A stretch of DNA of 64,000 nucleotides from Anabaena cylindrica PCC 7122 (GTDB lineage Bacteria; Cyanobacteriota; Cyanobacteriia; Cyanobacteriales; Nostocaceae). The first letter of the stretch is position 1. Each line of letters begins with the position of its first letter. The position numbers were made by a program, and so were the translations under genes. The stretch lies in NCBI RefSeq assembly GCF_000317695.1, contig NC_019771.1, positions 1,240,001-1,304,000 on the forward strand, written 5' to 3'. The notes under the pieces are model-generated. The model was given only the letters and a program-made list of their open reading frames with translations. It made no database searches and had not been told where the DNA came from. Shown one piece after another: positions 28,540-36,441 of this stretch.

Positions 28540-28643
28540 ACAGAATATACCGCAGAATATTTAAATTATTCACATTGAATTAAACCCAACATTTTCAAGG
28601 ATTTTTAGGATTTCTCCTCGTTCAATTTAACCTACGAAAATCC

Positions 28644-28741
28644 TTACAGCGGATTTCATTTACATGAGATACAAACTTGAATAATGAAACTCTTGTGGTG
28701 CGGGCATCTTGCCCGCTAGGTATGTACGAAATCCGCTGTAA
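28644..28741. repeat. 98-base inverted-repeat element
   Basis: Perfect 14-base ends TTACAGCGGATTTC and GAAATCCGCTGTAA enclose an interior with the hairpin GCGGGCATCTTGCCCGC. MITE-like. It lies between padR and the MITE A copy at 28784, in a gap without genes. Confidence 0.75.
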
Positions 28742-28783
28742 CTGAAGTGTATTTTATTATGAACAGCATTTGACCATACATAA

Positions 28784-29175
28784 TATAGCCTTTCCCACTC
28801 TAGTTAGATACAAAATTACCCCTCCCCAACCCTCCCCTTGGTAAGGCTACGGTGTACACACATCCTTATCCAGAGATGGTTTCCAGTCCTGAGAAAAGGA
28901 TTCAAGTCACCGCAGACCCCAAACCAAAGCATGAATTACACGAATTTTTTGAGGTTTATAGCCAGACTAACCGCCAAGTTAAGCCGTAATCTTCAACTCA
29001 CAACTGATGTTAACTCCCTAATTCTGAAATTATGCGGTGGTGAAGCTTAAATTTCCGGCTGAAAAAAGGCTCAAACCTATGCCAGGATTACTTGTGTGTA
29101 CACCGTAGCCTTGGTAAGGGGAGGGTGCGCGACAGCGCGGGTGGGGTGTATTTCATGAGCTTGGGAATTGCTATA
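28784..29175 (+). repeat. MITE A copy 3, interrupted by a second element
   Basis: The MITE A sequence runs from 28784 to CTTGGTAAG at 28837-28845, breaks, and resumes at a second CTTGGTAAG (29110-29118) through to 29175. The intervening 264 bases are a separate inverted-repeat element. Confidence 0.9.
28846..29109. mobile_element. Non-autonomous inverted-repeat element (element I, copy 1) inside MITE A
   Basis: Terminal inverted repeats GCTACGGTGTACACACA (17 bases) border 264 bases. Both sides carry the 9-base direct repeat CTTGGTAAG, which occurs once in uninterrupted MITE A, so this is a clean insertion with a 9-base duplication. The interior holds only short open frames (for example one reading EKRIQVTADPKPKHELHEFF) and no transposase. 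Confidence 0.85.
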
Positions 29176-29268
29176 TTAAGTATTTAAAATCGATCTCCAA
29201 AGATAGTGCATATTAACCTAGTAGTATTGCTTCCTTTCTGTCTACTTCTCTATCTTTAGTTCTATTTC

Positions 29269-29387
29269 TATAGCCTTTCCCACTCTAGTTAGATACAAAA
29301 TTACCCCTCCCCAACCCTCCCCTTGGTAAGAAGAGGGTGCGCGACAGCGCGGGTGGGGTGTATTTCATGAGCTTGGGAATTGCTATA
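29269..29387 (+). repeat. MITE A copy 4
   Basis: A full-length copy, with one difference in the stem (TTGGTAAGAAGAGGG). It lies just upstream of the first PRC/DUF2382 gene. Confidence 0.9.
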
Positions 29388-29496
29388 TCAGCCATGTAAT
29401 ATCTCTCCTAACTTCAGTCATCAGCAAGAGGAAAAATAGAAAAATAGTTCCTACTATAGTAAATAGAAATATGAACAATTTGTTTGGAAACACAGT

Positions 29497-30339
29497 ATGC
29501 CGCTTCATAAACTTGAAAATTTTGACCCCAACTATCGAGAAACCTTTAATGGAGATGATATTAAAAGCTTGCATCTCTATACAGAAAGTGGAGTAAAAGT
29601 TGGCGCAATCAATGATGCCTTAGTTGATGATGACGGAAGATTTCGATATCTAGTTATTGAGACCAATATAGAGTCTAATTCTTTGGAGAAGAAAATATTA
29701 CTACCTATTGGACTTGCTCACATTAATTATCCAGCAAAAAGTGTTTATGTTGATGGACTAAGTAAACAGCAAGTAGAACAATTACCTGAGTACCATGACA
29801 ACATAGTTGTCGATCATGATTATGAAGAACAAGTACGCAGCGTTTATCGTTCTCCCAGCGCTGCTGTAACTTATAATCCTGAAAATTACACTTACGAACA
29901 AGAACCGAATTTATATGGTTTGCACGAGCAATATCATCAAACTCTCAGACTTTATGAAGAACGTTTAATTACCAATAAACACCGTGTTAAAACCGGAGAA
30001 GTATCAGTTGGTAAACATATTGAAACAGAAACAGCAAGAGTTACAGTACCTATTCAAAAAGAACGTGTTGTTATCGAGAGAATCCAACCCACAGGTGCAG
30101 AAACGTTAGTAAATCCTAATGAAATCCATTTTCAAGAAGGGGAAGTAGCTCGCATAGAAGTTTATGAAGAAACACCAGAAATTCATAAAGAAGCATTCGT
30201 TCGAGAAGAAGTGCGAGTAAGAAAAGTAGTAGATCGAGATATGGTAGAAGCTCAAGAAGTCATTCGCAGGGAAGAGTTAGATATTGATACTTCTGGTACA
30301 TTACATTTACAGGAAAATAGTGATAAAGTCAATCACTAA
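29497..30339 (+). CDS. PRC-barrel and DUF2382 stress protein, AvaK-like (1)
   Basis: A 280-residue soluble protein. Residues about 5-90 form a PRC-barrel (MPLHKLENFDPNYRETFNGD, VGAINDALVDDDGRFRYLVI). A linker is followed by a DUF2382/YsnF-type domain (about 155-265) with LYEERLITNKHRVKTGEVSV, KHIETETARVTVPI and KEAFVREEVRVRK. The same architecture is found in the akinete marker AvaK and in general-stress proteins. Biochemical function is unknown. It is the first of three family members in 3.4 kb, each preceded by a MITE A copy. Confidence 0.85.
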   Translation: MPLHKLENFDPNYRETFNGDDIKSLHLYTESGVKVGAINDALVDDDGRFRYLVIETNIESNSLEKKILLPIGLAHINYPAKSVYVDGLSKQQVEQLPEYHDNIVVDHDYEEQVRSVYRSPSAAVTYNPENYTYEQEPNLYGLHEQYHQTLRLYEERLITNKHRVKTGEVSVGKHIETETARVTVPIQKERVVIERIQPTGAETLVNPNEIHFQEGEVARIEVYEETPEIHKEAFVREEVRVRKVVDRDMVEAQEVIRREELDIDTSGTLHLQENSDKVNH

Positions 30340-30405
30340 AAACGTTTACATAATAGTAGTGTAAAATTCCTGATTTTTGACTGGATTTGATTGAAATTTA
30401 TCAAC

Positions 30406-30559
30406 TATAGCAATCCTATTTAATTTACTTGTGTACGAGTTTTACATTCTTAAACCCTAGCGTAATAGAGAAATAGTAATGAATTGGTGAAATACATTTA
30501 GGGTTTTGATGGATATTTTCTACTCTACATATATTTTAAAATCAAATAGGATTGCTATA
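30406..30559. repeat. 154-base inverted-repeat element
   Basis: TATAGCAATCCTATTTAATT at the left and AATCAAATAGGATTGCTATA at the right are near-perfect inverted repeats of about 20 bases. The outer TATAGCAAT resembles the MITE A end, suggesting related families. Confidence 0.75.
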
Positions 30560-30561
30560 CA

Positions 30562-30681
30562 TATAGCAATTTCCAAGCTCATGAAATACACCCCCCCCGC
30601 CGCTGTCGCGCACCCTCCCCTTACTAAGGGGAGGGTTGGGGAGGGGTAATTTTGTATCTAACTAGAGTGGGAAAGGCTATA
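30562..30681 (-). repeat. MITE A copy 5
   Basis: A reverse-orientation copy with an expanded C run (CCCCCCCCGCCG where other copies have CCCCACCCGCG). It directly follows the 154-base element. Confidence 0.9.
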
Positions 30682-30973
30682 TTAAAGTAAATCTGTAGTT
30701 AGATGTGGCAATAACAACCAAGAATCTGGGGTTTGAGTGATTAAAGCGATTAATCGGAGATGGCACACTGCACTATGTACCTACTCTATAGGAAGCAAAT
30801 TACAGCATGATTCTGCAAATATCCTTGAATATTCGTATTACCATCACCAGCAATATCTATAACTTCTGATGAACCTATATTCATGTAATTCATTCAATAG
30901 AAAGAGGAAAAATAACTAATGAATTCCTAGGATAGAAGTCAGAAAATGCTATAATATTCCGAGGTAAAGTATA

Positions 30974-31882
30974 ATGGTTCTTTACAAATTAGAAGATTTT
31001 GATCCTCAGTACCGCGATACTTTTGAAGGTAATGACATTAAGGGTTTAGGAGTATATACAGATAGAACAGATGAAAAAATAGGTACTGTACATGATGCTT
31101 TAGTTGATGAAGAAGGAAACTTTCGTTATTTAGTAATTGACTTAGGCTTCTGGATCTTTGGAAAGAAAGTTTTGCTGCCGATTGGACGTAGCCGCATCGA
31201 CTATAATACTAAACGTGTTTATGCCATTGGCTTGACAAGAGAGCAAGCGGAAAATTTACCTGAGTTTAACGAACGTCTAACAACAGATTACGACTATGAG
31301 GAACAGGTACGTGGAGTATATCGCAATCCCCAGCACCGCACCTCAACTGTAGAATCACCAACACCCCTAGAATCACCAACACCTGTAGAATCATTCACAG
31401 GGGTAGGAACAACCCCCGCCAGAACTACACCAACGTACAACCGTGATACTTATCGCTACGAACAGGAACCCGATTTGTTTGATTTAAATGAGCAAAATAA
31501 TCAAAATCTGAAATTGTATCAAGAGCGGCTAATTACCAGCAAACATCGCCGCAAAATGGGGGATGTTACTGTTGGTAAGCACGTAGAAACTGAAACTGCA
31601 CGAGTATCAGTACCAGTGGAAAGAGAACGCGTTGTTGTTGAACGTGTGACACCTGAAGATGCTGGTAGAACCGTAGCTTCTGGTGAAGCCAGCTTCCGAG
31701 AAGGTGAAATAGCTCGCGTGGAAATTTACGAAGAAACACCAGAAATTCGTAAAGAAGCATTTGTCCGTGAAGAAGTTAGAGTTAAAAAAGTTGTAGAGCA
31801 AGACACAGTTGAAACTCAAGCAACTGTGCGTCGTGAAGAATTAGATGTGAATGCGCCTAATCTACCTATTGAAGAACGATAA
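30974..31882 (+). CDS. PRC-barrel and DUF2382 stress protein, AvaK-like (2)
   Basis: A 302-residue paralogue of the preceding gene with the same order: PRC-barrel (MVLYKLEDFDPQYRDTFEGN, VHDALVDEEGNFRYLVIDLG) followed by DUF2382 (YQERLITSKHRRKMGDVTVG, EVYEETPEIRKEAFVREE pattern). Between them is a Pro/Thr/Ser-rich linker with the short repeat SPTPLESPTPVES, absent from the first copy. The two domains are highly alike, implying tandem duplication. Likely stress- or differentiation-induced, by analogy with AvaK. Confidence 0.86.
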   Translation: MVLYKLEDFDPQYRDTFEGNDIKGLGVYTDRTDEKIGTVHDALVDEEGNFRYLVIDLGFWIFGKKVLLPIGRSRIDYNTKRVYAIGLTREQAENLPEFNERLTTDYDYEEQVRGVYRNPQHRTSTVESPTPLESPTPVESFTGVGTTPARTTPTYNRDTYRYEQEPDLFDLNEQNNQNLKLYQERLITSKHRRKMGDVTVGKHVETETARVSVPVERERVVVERVTPEDAGRTVASGEASFREGEIARVEIYEETPEIRKEAFVREEVRVKKVVEQDTVETQATVRREELDVNAPNLPIEER

Positions 31883-31894
31883 TTTTGATTTTGA

Positions 31895-31985
31895 TAGGAC
31901 TTACGCATAACACAACGAAAGTAGCGGTAATTCATGAATTACCGCTACGGAAGAATCAGGTTTTCGGTCACATCTTGCGTAAGTA
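31895..31985. repeat. MITE D copy 2
   Basis: TAGGACTTACGCA at the left and TTGCGTAAGTA at the right are inverted repeats. The central palindrome GCGGTAATTCATGAATTACC is centred near 31934. It lies 13 bases after the stop of the second PRC/DUF2382 gene. Confidence 0.75.
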
Positions 31986-32160
31986 TTGTTTGATAAAAAT
32001 GAATTCATTCATAACTAATTAAAGCCAGTGCAGGTGAGGCTTTTTATGAGCTTTACCTGTACTTGTAATTTTAAGGATAGTTGCCAGCATTCAGAAAAAG
32101 AAAGAATGGATTAAATTCAGACTACCAAACATTTAATATCAATATTCTGTACTGAAAAGA

Positions 32161-32279
32161 TATAGCAATTCCCAAGCTCATGAAATACACCCCACCCGCG
32201 CTGTCGCGCACCCTCCCCTTGGTAAGGGGAGGGTTGGGGAGGGGTAATTTTGTATCTAACTAGAGTGGGAAAGGCTATA
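32161..32279 (-). repeat. MITE A copy 6
   Basis: A full-length reverse-orientation copy. Its right end abuts a degenerate left end of MITE C (TATACTCAAAACGGCTAGTA, about 32278-32320). Confidence 0.9.
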
Positions 32280-32388
32280 TACTCAAAACGGCTAGTAACC
32301 TGACTTTTCATAATACAAAAACCAAGTATTAAGACTCTATTCATTGCCATAAATTTGTTTTCCAAAAATAGCCACATTGAAAAAGTAT

Positions 32389-32877
32389 ATGATTGAATAT
32401 TTAAATTCAGAAACACCTGGCGAACAACAAGAAAAAGATCTTTCCATAGACAAGCAAGAAAAAATTATTCCTCTTCTAGAAGAAAGATTGTTTGTTGATC
32501 ATAGCAAACACAAAATTGGAGAGGTCATTGTTCGCAAACAAATCGAAACTCAGATGATACAAATTCCCATCCGTCGGGAAAAATTGATTATTGAACAAGT
32601 AAGCCCAGAACACAAACAACTAGCCGAGATAGATTTAAATGAAAGAGAGATTTCGGAAATTTTAACGGCTGCAAAAACATCGGAAGTGACTAATTTTGAA
32701 AGTGGTTTAATTGTTAGTGGAGAGTTCAGTTCACCAAAAATTGCCAGCTTACTTTTAAATGCTATCAACCTAGAAAAAAATCAGGGTTGCCAGCACATAA
32801 AAATATCAATTCTCGTAGAAAATGAATCTCAGCAACAAAGATATCAAGAATGGTTTAATCGTTGTACTTCTAGTTAG
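32389..32877 (+). CDS. Small DUF2382-related protein
   Basis: A 162-residue protein from the ATG at 32389; a TTG at 32377 would add four residues, and neither has a strong ribosome site. Residues about 25-75 carry half of a DUF2382 domain (LLEERLFVDHSKHKIGEVIV, KQIETQMIQIPIRREKLIIE). The remaining 90 residues do not match the two upstream paralogues and look like a small mixed alpha/beta fold (FSSPKIASLLLNAINLEKNQ, KISILVENESQQQRYQEW). There is no PRC-barrel. It ends six bases before a clear terminator. Confidence 0.75.
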   Translation: MIEYLNSETPGEQQEKDLSIDKQEKIIPLLEERLFVDHSKHKIGEVIVRKQIETQMIQIPIRREKLIIEQVSPEHKQLAEIDLNEREISEILTAAKTSEVTNFESGLIVSGEFSSPKIASLLLNAINLEKNQGCQHIKISILVENESQQQRYQEWFNRCTSS

Positions 32878-32883
32878 TGATTA

Positions 32884-32905
32884 GGTGGGCATTGCCCGCC
32901 TTTTT
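32884..32905 (+). terminator. Rho-independent terminator after the DUF2382 cluster
   Basis: GGTGGGC, a three-base ATT loop and GCCCGCC form a seven-pair stem (one G-U), followed directly by TTTTT. It ends the plus-strand gene at 32877 and faces the convergent MFS gene. Confidence 0.85.
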
Positions 32906-32911
32906 AAGGAA

Positions 32912-34093
32912 TTATAAATTACTAGGTGTATATCTTTTTTGGTTATATATTGCAAAAGCTAAAACTAAAAATGTTAGTCCTCCTGCTAAATATAAAGGAT
33001 AGCCATAGGTGATGGGGTCAGATTGTTTGACAATCAGTCCGGCAATTACAGGCCCAATACCATTAGAAATACTTAAATAAGAAGCATTTAAACCCAATAC
33101 AGTTCCCTGAAGATCAGGTTTAGCATTGAGAGAAATTAAAGTGCTAATCATTGGCTGTACGAGAGAATTAAACAGGGAAAATAAGATACTGATAGTTATA
33201 AAATAGGTAATATTTGGCCAAACTGGCATTAATGCAAATGACAGACTACGAAAAAATAGACCTAAAAACAAAATTTTAACTACATCAAATTTCTTGATCA
33301 TCACAGACACACCCCAAGTTTGCATAATTACGCCTAATGTGCCAAAGACTAAAAACAGGAGTGTTAAAGACTGGCTAGTTTGAGCTAAAACCTTGATGAA
33401 GTAAGGTTGAAAAGCATATGTAAACATAGTAAAAGTCGTGCCAGTTAAGAAATTAATAAATAGTAAAATGCCAACTCCTGGCATTACTAAACCCTTGACT
33501 AAATTTCCTAAACCTAAATCGAATATATTACTAGATTTTGTAGCTTTATTTTTGAGAGTTTCGGGTAAGAAGAAAATAGTCATCAACAAAGCCACAAGCG
33601 CAACTCCAGCAGAAACTAAAAATGCAGTTCCCAAAGACTTTTGCTGTGCTAATAAACTGATAGCTGGGCCTAAAACGAAACCTAAACCCATTGCAGCCCC
33701 ATAAATACCAAATGCATGGGCGCGATCCTTGGGACTGGTAATATCAGAAATTACTGCTTGAGCTACAGAAGCATTACCACCGGTGATCCCATCCAAAAAT
33801 CGTGCAAAAAATAACAGGCTTGCAGTTGTTGCCGTTCCAGCTATACAGTTGGCAATGACAGTCCCGGCTAAACTTATTATTAATAAAGGCTTCCTGCCAA
33901 AACGATCAGAAAGTTTGCCAATGACAGGAGTTGCAAAAAATTGAGCTATAGAGTAAATAGAAAATAATAAACTGGTTTGGAAATCGCTCAGACCAAATTG
34001 TTTGCCATAAAGATAGATAATAGGAATTAAAATCGTCAGACTCAGGGAGTTAACAAAGGCAATTAAAGCAGTAATCCAAAAATTGCGATTCAT
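32912..34093 (-). CDS. Major facilitator superfamily transporter (drug/H+ antiporter type)
   Basis: A 393-residue, 12-helix MFS protein. The cytoplasmic loop 2-3 signature is GKLSDRFGRKPLLIISL, and the helix 5 motif C region reads GAAMGLGFVLGPAISLL, diagnostic of antiporters. It resembles TetA and other DHA1 exporters in length and motifs (FFARFLDGITGGNASVAQA). Substrate unknown. ATG 34093; it is divergent from the potassium channel 87 bases away. Confidence 0.88.
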   Translation of the reverse strand: MNRNFWITALIAFVNSLSLTILIPIIYLYGKQFGLSDFQTSLLFSIYSIAQFFATPVIGKLSDRFGRKPLLIISLAGTVIANCIAGTATTASLLFFARFLDGITGGNASVAQAVISDITSPKDRAHAFGIYGAAMGLGFVLGPAISLLAQQKSLGTAFLVSAGVALVALLMTIFFLPETLKNKATKSSNIFDLGLGNLVKGLVMPGVGILLFINFLTGTTFTMFTYAFQPYFIKVLAQTSQSLTLLFLVFGTLGVIMQTWGVSVMIKKFDVVKILFLGLFFRSLSFALMPVWPNITYFITISILFSLFNSLVQPMISTLISLNAKPDLQGTVLGLNASYLSISNGIGPVIAGLIVKQSDPITYGYPLYLAGGLTFLVLAFAIYNQKRYTPSNL

Positions 34094-34180
34094 CAGTAAT
34101 TAATAACCACCGGGTTTTTGCTTTATGGTTGTATTCAACTCCAGCCATAGTACCATTCACCATGCTTTCAAATACTATTC

Positions 34181-35107
34181 ATGAAATTTAGACACAAAAA
34201 ACCTTCGCAAAAGCACCAACAGCCTATAATTCCACGAGTTCACATTCAAGTTCGTAATGGACAATTTGAAATTATGGGTATGGGTGTATGGCATTCATAC
34301 TGGCGTGATCCTTATCATTTGCTGCTAACTATTCCTTGGTCTGGCTTCTTGCTCCTAATTTGTATTTTTTATGTAGCTATTAATACTCTATTTGCCTTAG
34401 CCTATAGATTAGGAGGAGATTGTATTGCTAATGCTCAACCTGGTTCTTTTCTAGATGCCTTTTTTTTTAGTGTGCAAACCTTGGCATCTATTGGTTATGG
34501 TGCAATGTATCCAACAACAACTTATGCCAATATCATAGTCACTATTGAGGCGATGATTGGTGTGGTGGGAATTGCTGTGATGACAGGATTAGCTTTTGCT
34601 CGTTTTTCCCGACCAACTGCCCGTGTGATGTTTAGCCGTGTAGCGGTAATTATGTCACAGGAAGGATTACCCACTCTATTATTTCGTACCGCAAATCAGC
34701 GCCGCAATATGATTTTAGAGGCACAGATACGGCTGTATTTAATGCGTGATGAAGTAAATCAAGATGGAGGGTCTTTACGGAAAATTCATGATCTCAAGTT
34801 AGTCAGAAGCCAAACACCTAATTTCTCTTTATCTTGGACAATTATGCATATCATTGATGAATCTAGCCCTTTGTTTGGGATGACATCAGAATCACTAGTT
34901 AAAACACAATCCTTGCTAATGGTTTCTGTTAGTGGTATTGATGAAACTGTGGCGCAGGTTGTCCATGCTCGTCATAGTTATGCTGCTAATGATATTTTAT
35001 GGAATAGTAGATTTGTTGATATTATGCACCGGACTCCGGATGGACATCGCTACGTTGATTATAATTATTTTCACGATGTATTACCTGTGAATGAAGTTAT
35101 TCGGTAG
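34181..35107 (+). CDS. Inward-rectifier (Kir-type) potassium channel
   Basis: A 308-residue protein with the Kir layout: slide helix (WRDPYHLLLTIPW), transmembrane helix 1 (FLLLICIFYVAINTLFALAY), pore helix and selectivity filter TLASIGYGAM near 100-107, transmembrane helix 2 (IVTIEAMIGVVGIAVMTGLA) and a C-terminal immunoglobulin-like cytoplasmic domain (about 135-300). It belongs with KirBac-type prokaryotic channels that pass K+ and are gated by membrane lipids. It stands alone on the plus strand. Confidence 0.94.
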   Translation: MKFRHKKPSQKHQQPIIPRVHIQVRNGQFEIMGMGVWHSYWRDPYHLLLTIPWSGFLLLICIFYVAINTLFALAYRLGGDCIANAQPGSFLDAFFFSVQTLASIGYGAMYPTTTYANIIVTIEAMIGVVGIAVMTGLAFARFSRPTARVMFSRVAVIMSQEGLPTLLFRTANQRRNMILEAQIRLYLMRDEVNQDGGSLRKIHDLKLVRSQTPNFSLSWTIMHIIDESSPLFGMTSESLVKTQSLLMVSVSGIDETVAQVVHARHSYAANDILWNSRFVDIMHRTPDGHRYVDYNYFHDVLPVNEVIR

Positions 35108-35165
35108 TACTCAATAATCAGCGCTCTTTTTAAAAAGATGCAACTCTTTTGTCATCGAAAGGAAT

Positions 35166-35251
35166 TTAGGACTTACGCAAAAAACTCTCAAACTTCTATT
35201 CCTCTGTTTCCTCTGCGGTTCGTTATTCCGTAACTCGTGCGTAAGTCCTAG
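35166..35251. repeat. MITE D copy 3 with a different interior
   Basis: Ends TTAGGACTTACGCA and TGCGTAAGTCCTA are inverted repeats as in the other copies. The centre is the 'cctctgcggttcg' interspersed repeat instead of the TTCATGAA palindrome. Confidence 0.75.
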
Positions 35252-35325
35252 AATTAATAAAAGGTGCTGAAGATGCATCTTTTTTGAATCATTTTAAACA
35301 TCTAAAAATTGTTTTCAGCTTTTTA

Positions 35326-35397
35326 TGGGTCGCCCGGGATTCGAACCCGGAACTAATCGGTTAAAAGCCGAGTACTCTACCGTTGAGTTAGCGACCC
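35326..35397 (-). tRNA. tRNA-Lys (anticodon UUU)
   Basis: The reverse strand folds as a tRNA: acceptor GGGTCGC/GCGACCC, D stem ACTC/GAGT, anticodon loop CTTTTAA with anticodon TTT, and T arm CCGGG-TTCGAAT-CCCGG. The 3' CCA is not encoded. One C-T mismatch lies at the base of the anticodon stem. Confidence 0.95.
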
Positions 35398-35460
35398 TTT
35401 TGCAGTGATTTGCAACTTTCCCAATATACCATCAAAAGCATGGGTTTTGTCAAGGGGTTT

Positions 35461-36330
35461 CTAGAAAAAATTTGCTGTTAACTGGAAAGAGGCTGTGCAA
35501 CTAGCTCCTGGTGCTAACACAGTCAGATTTTCCCCGGTGTTGAAGGCGTTGCGGGTAGCACTCCAAGGCTCTAGACAGTAGAATTCTTTCCCTTTCACTG
35601 TCCAGAAAACTAGCCAGGTAGAGAAATCATCATAATCTAAGGTTAGCTTTAATTTACGGCTGTTATCTGTCACAGATGCAGATTTACTAGTTAACCCTCC
35701 AAAGGCAAAATCAATTTCATCTTGGTTAAAGTCAAATTTGCCGTTAAAAGCGTTAAATTCTTTGGTTTTATTGTCTTGATACTGCACGGAAGGAATTTCC
35801 ACATCTATCTGAGATTTATCACCGCAGAGAAAATAGGGATGGAAACCAGCCGAGAAGGGCATTGGTGTGGATGACAGATTTTTATACTCTTGACGTACTA
35901 CTAAGGTATTACCCTGTAATTCGTAGGTGAAAGCCAGTTCAAAGTCAAAAGGATAAACCGCTTTGGTTTCGTCGTTACTTTTGAGAACGACGGTCAAACT
36001 AGCTTTACCATCAGTTTTTTGCTCAGTTGCTTCCCAAGGTAAGTCACGAGCAAAACCATGTTGTTTGATAGTGTACTGTTTACCGTTAACGGTGTAAGTA
36101 TTATCTGGTAAGTTACCGCAAAGAGGAAATAAAATCGGATTTCCACCTCTGACGCTCAAATCTGGATGGGTAAAGCGTTCAGTATCTAAATAAAAGACTT
36201 CTTGATCTTGAATACGCCAACGGGTAATAATACCACCCCGTTCAGGTACAACTTCTATTTGTGTACCAGCACTATCATCAGAAAGAATGTAGGTTTTGTA
36301 TTGTTGCTGTTCAATGGAGATGGTAAACAT
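35461..36330 (-). CDS. Aldose 1-epimerase-like (galactose mutarotase superfamily) protein
   Basis: A 289-residue beta-sandwich protein. Family motifs include GGIITRWRIQDQEVFYLD, the substrate-binding RGGNPILFPLCGNLP, IKQHGFARDLPWE with the conserved catalytic-type His, PFSAGFHPYF and the late EPWSATRNAFN. It interconverts anomers of hexoses or hexose phosphates; whether it prefers free or phosphorylated sugar cannot be decided from motifs. It lies downstream of pdhA in the same direction, separated by heptamer repeats. Confidence 0.88.
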   Translation of the reverse strand: MFTISIEQQQYKTYILSDDSAGTQIEVVPERGGIITRWRIQDQEVFYLDTERFTHPDLSVRGGNPILFPLCGNLPDNTYTVNGKQYTIKQHGFARDLPWEATEQKTDGKASLTVVLKSNDETKAVYPFDFELAFTYELQGNTLVVRQEYKNLSSTPMPFSAGFHPYFLCGDKSQIDVEIPSVQYQDNKTKEFNAFNGKFDFNQDEIDFAFGGLTSKSASVTDNSRKLKLTLDYDDFSTWLVFWTVKGKEFYCLEPWSATRNAFNTGENLTVLAPGASCTASFQLTANFF

Positions 36331-36436
36331 TGGTGATTGGTGATTGGTAATTGGTAATTGGTAATTGGTGATTGGTGATTGGTGATTGGGTACTGGAAAA
36401 AATCTTACCTATTACCCATGACCCATCACCCATTAC
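36331..36436. repeat. Heptameric tandem repeats (STRR) between aldose epimerase and pdhA
   Basis: About eight copies of TTGGTGA/TTGGTAA run from 36331 to about 36388. They are followed by complementary-sense units CCCATTA/CCCATCA (about 36410-36435), so the two arrays can pair as a long imperfect hairpin. This class is typical of heterocystous cyanobacteria. Confidence 0.85.
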
Positions 36437-36441
36437 CTAAT

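Larger units (their letters stand above)
30340..30973. other. Repeat-filled gap between PRC/DUF2382 genes
   Basis: No gene is seen. It contains a 154-base inverted-repeat element (30406-30559), MITE A copy 5 (30562-30681) and about 290 bases of unassigned upstream DNA for the second gene. Confidence 0.6.

Noticed and set aside
28838..29050. 70-codon frame overlapping MITE A and element I
   Set aside because: It begins in one mobile element and ends in another; a competing frame exists in the same interior, so coding is unsupported.
32117..32416. 99-codon minus-strand frame across MITE A copy 6
   Set aside because: Most of it is translated repeat sequence and it opposes the DUF2382-related gene.
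36331..36436. Possible CRISPR array
   Set aside because: The units are 7-base tandem repeats with no spacers; no cas genes occur in the window.
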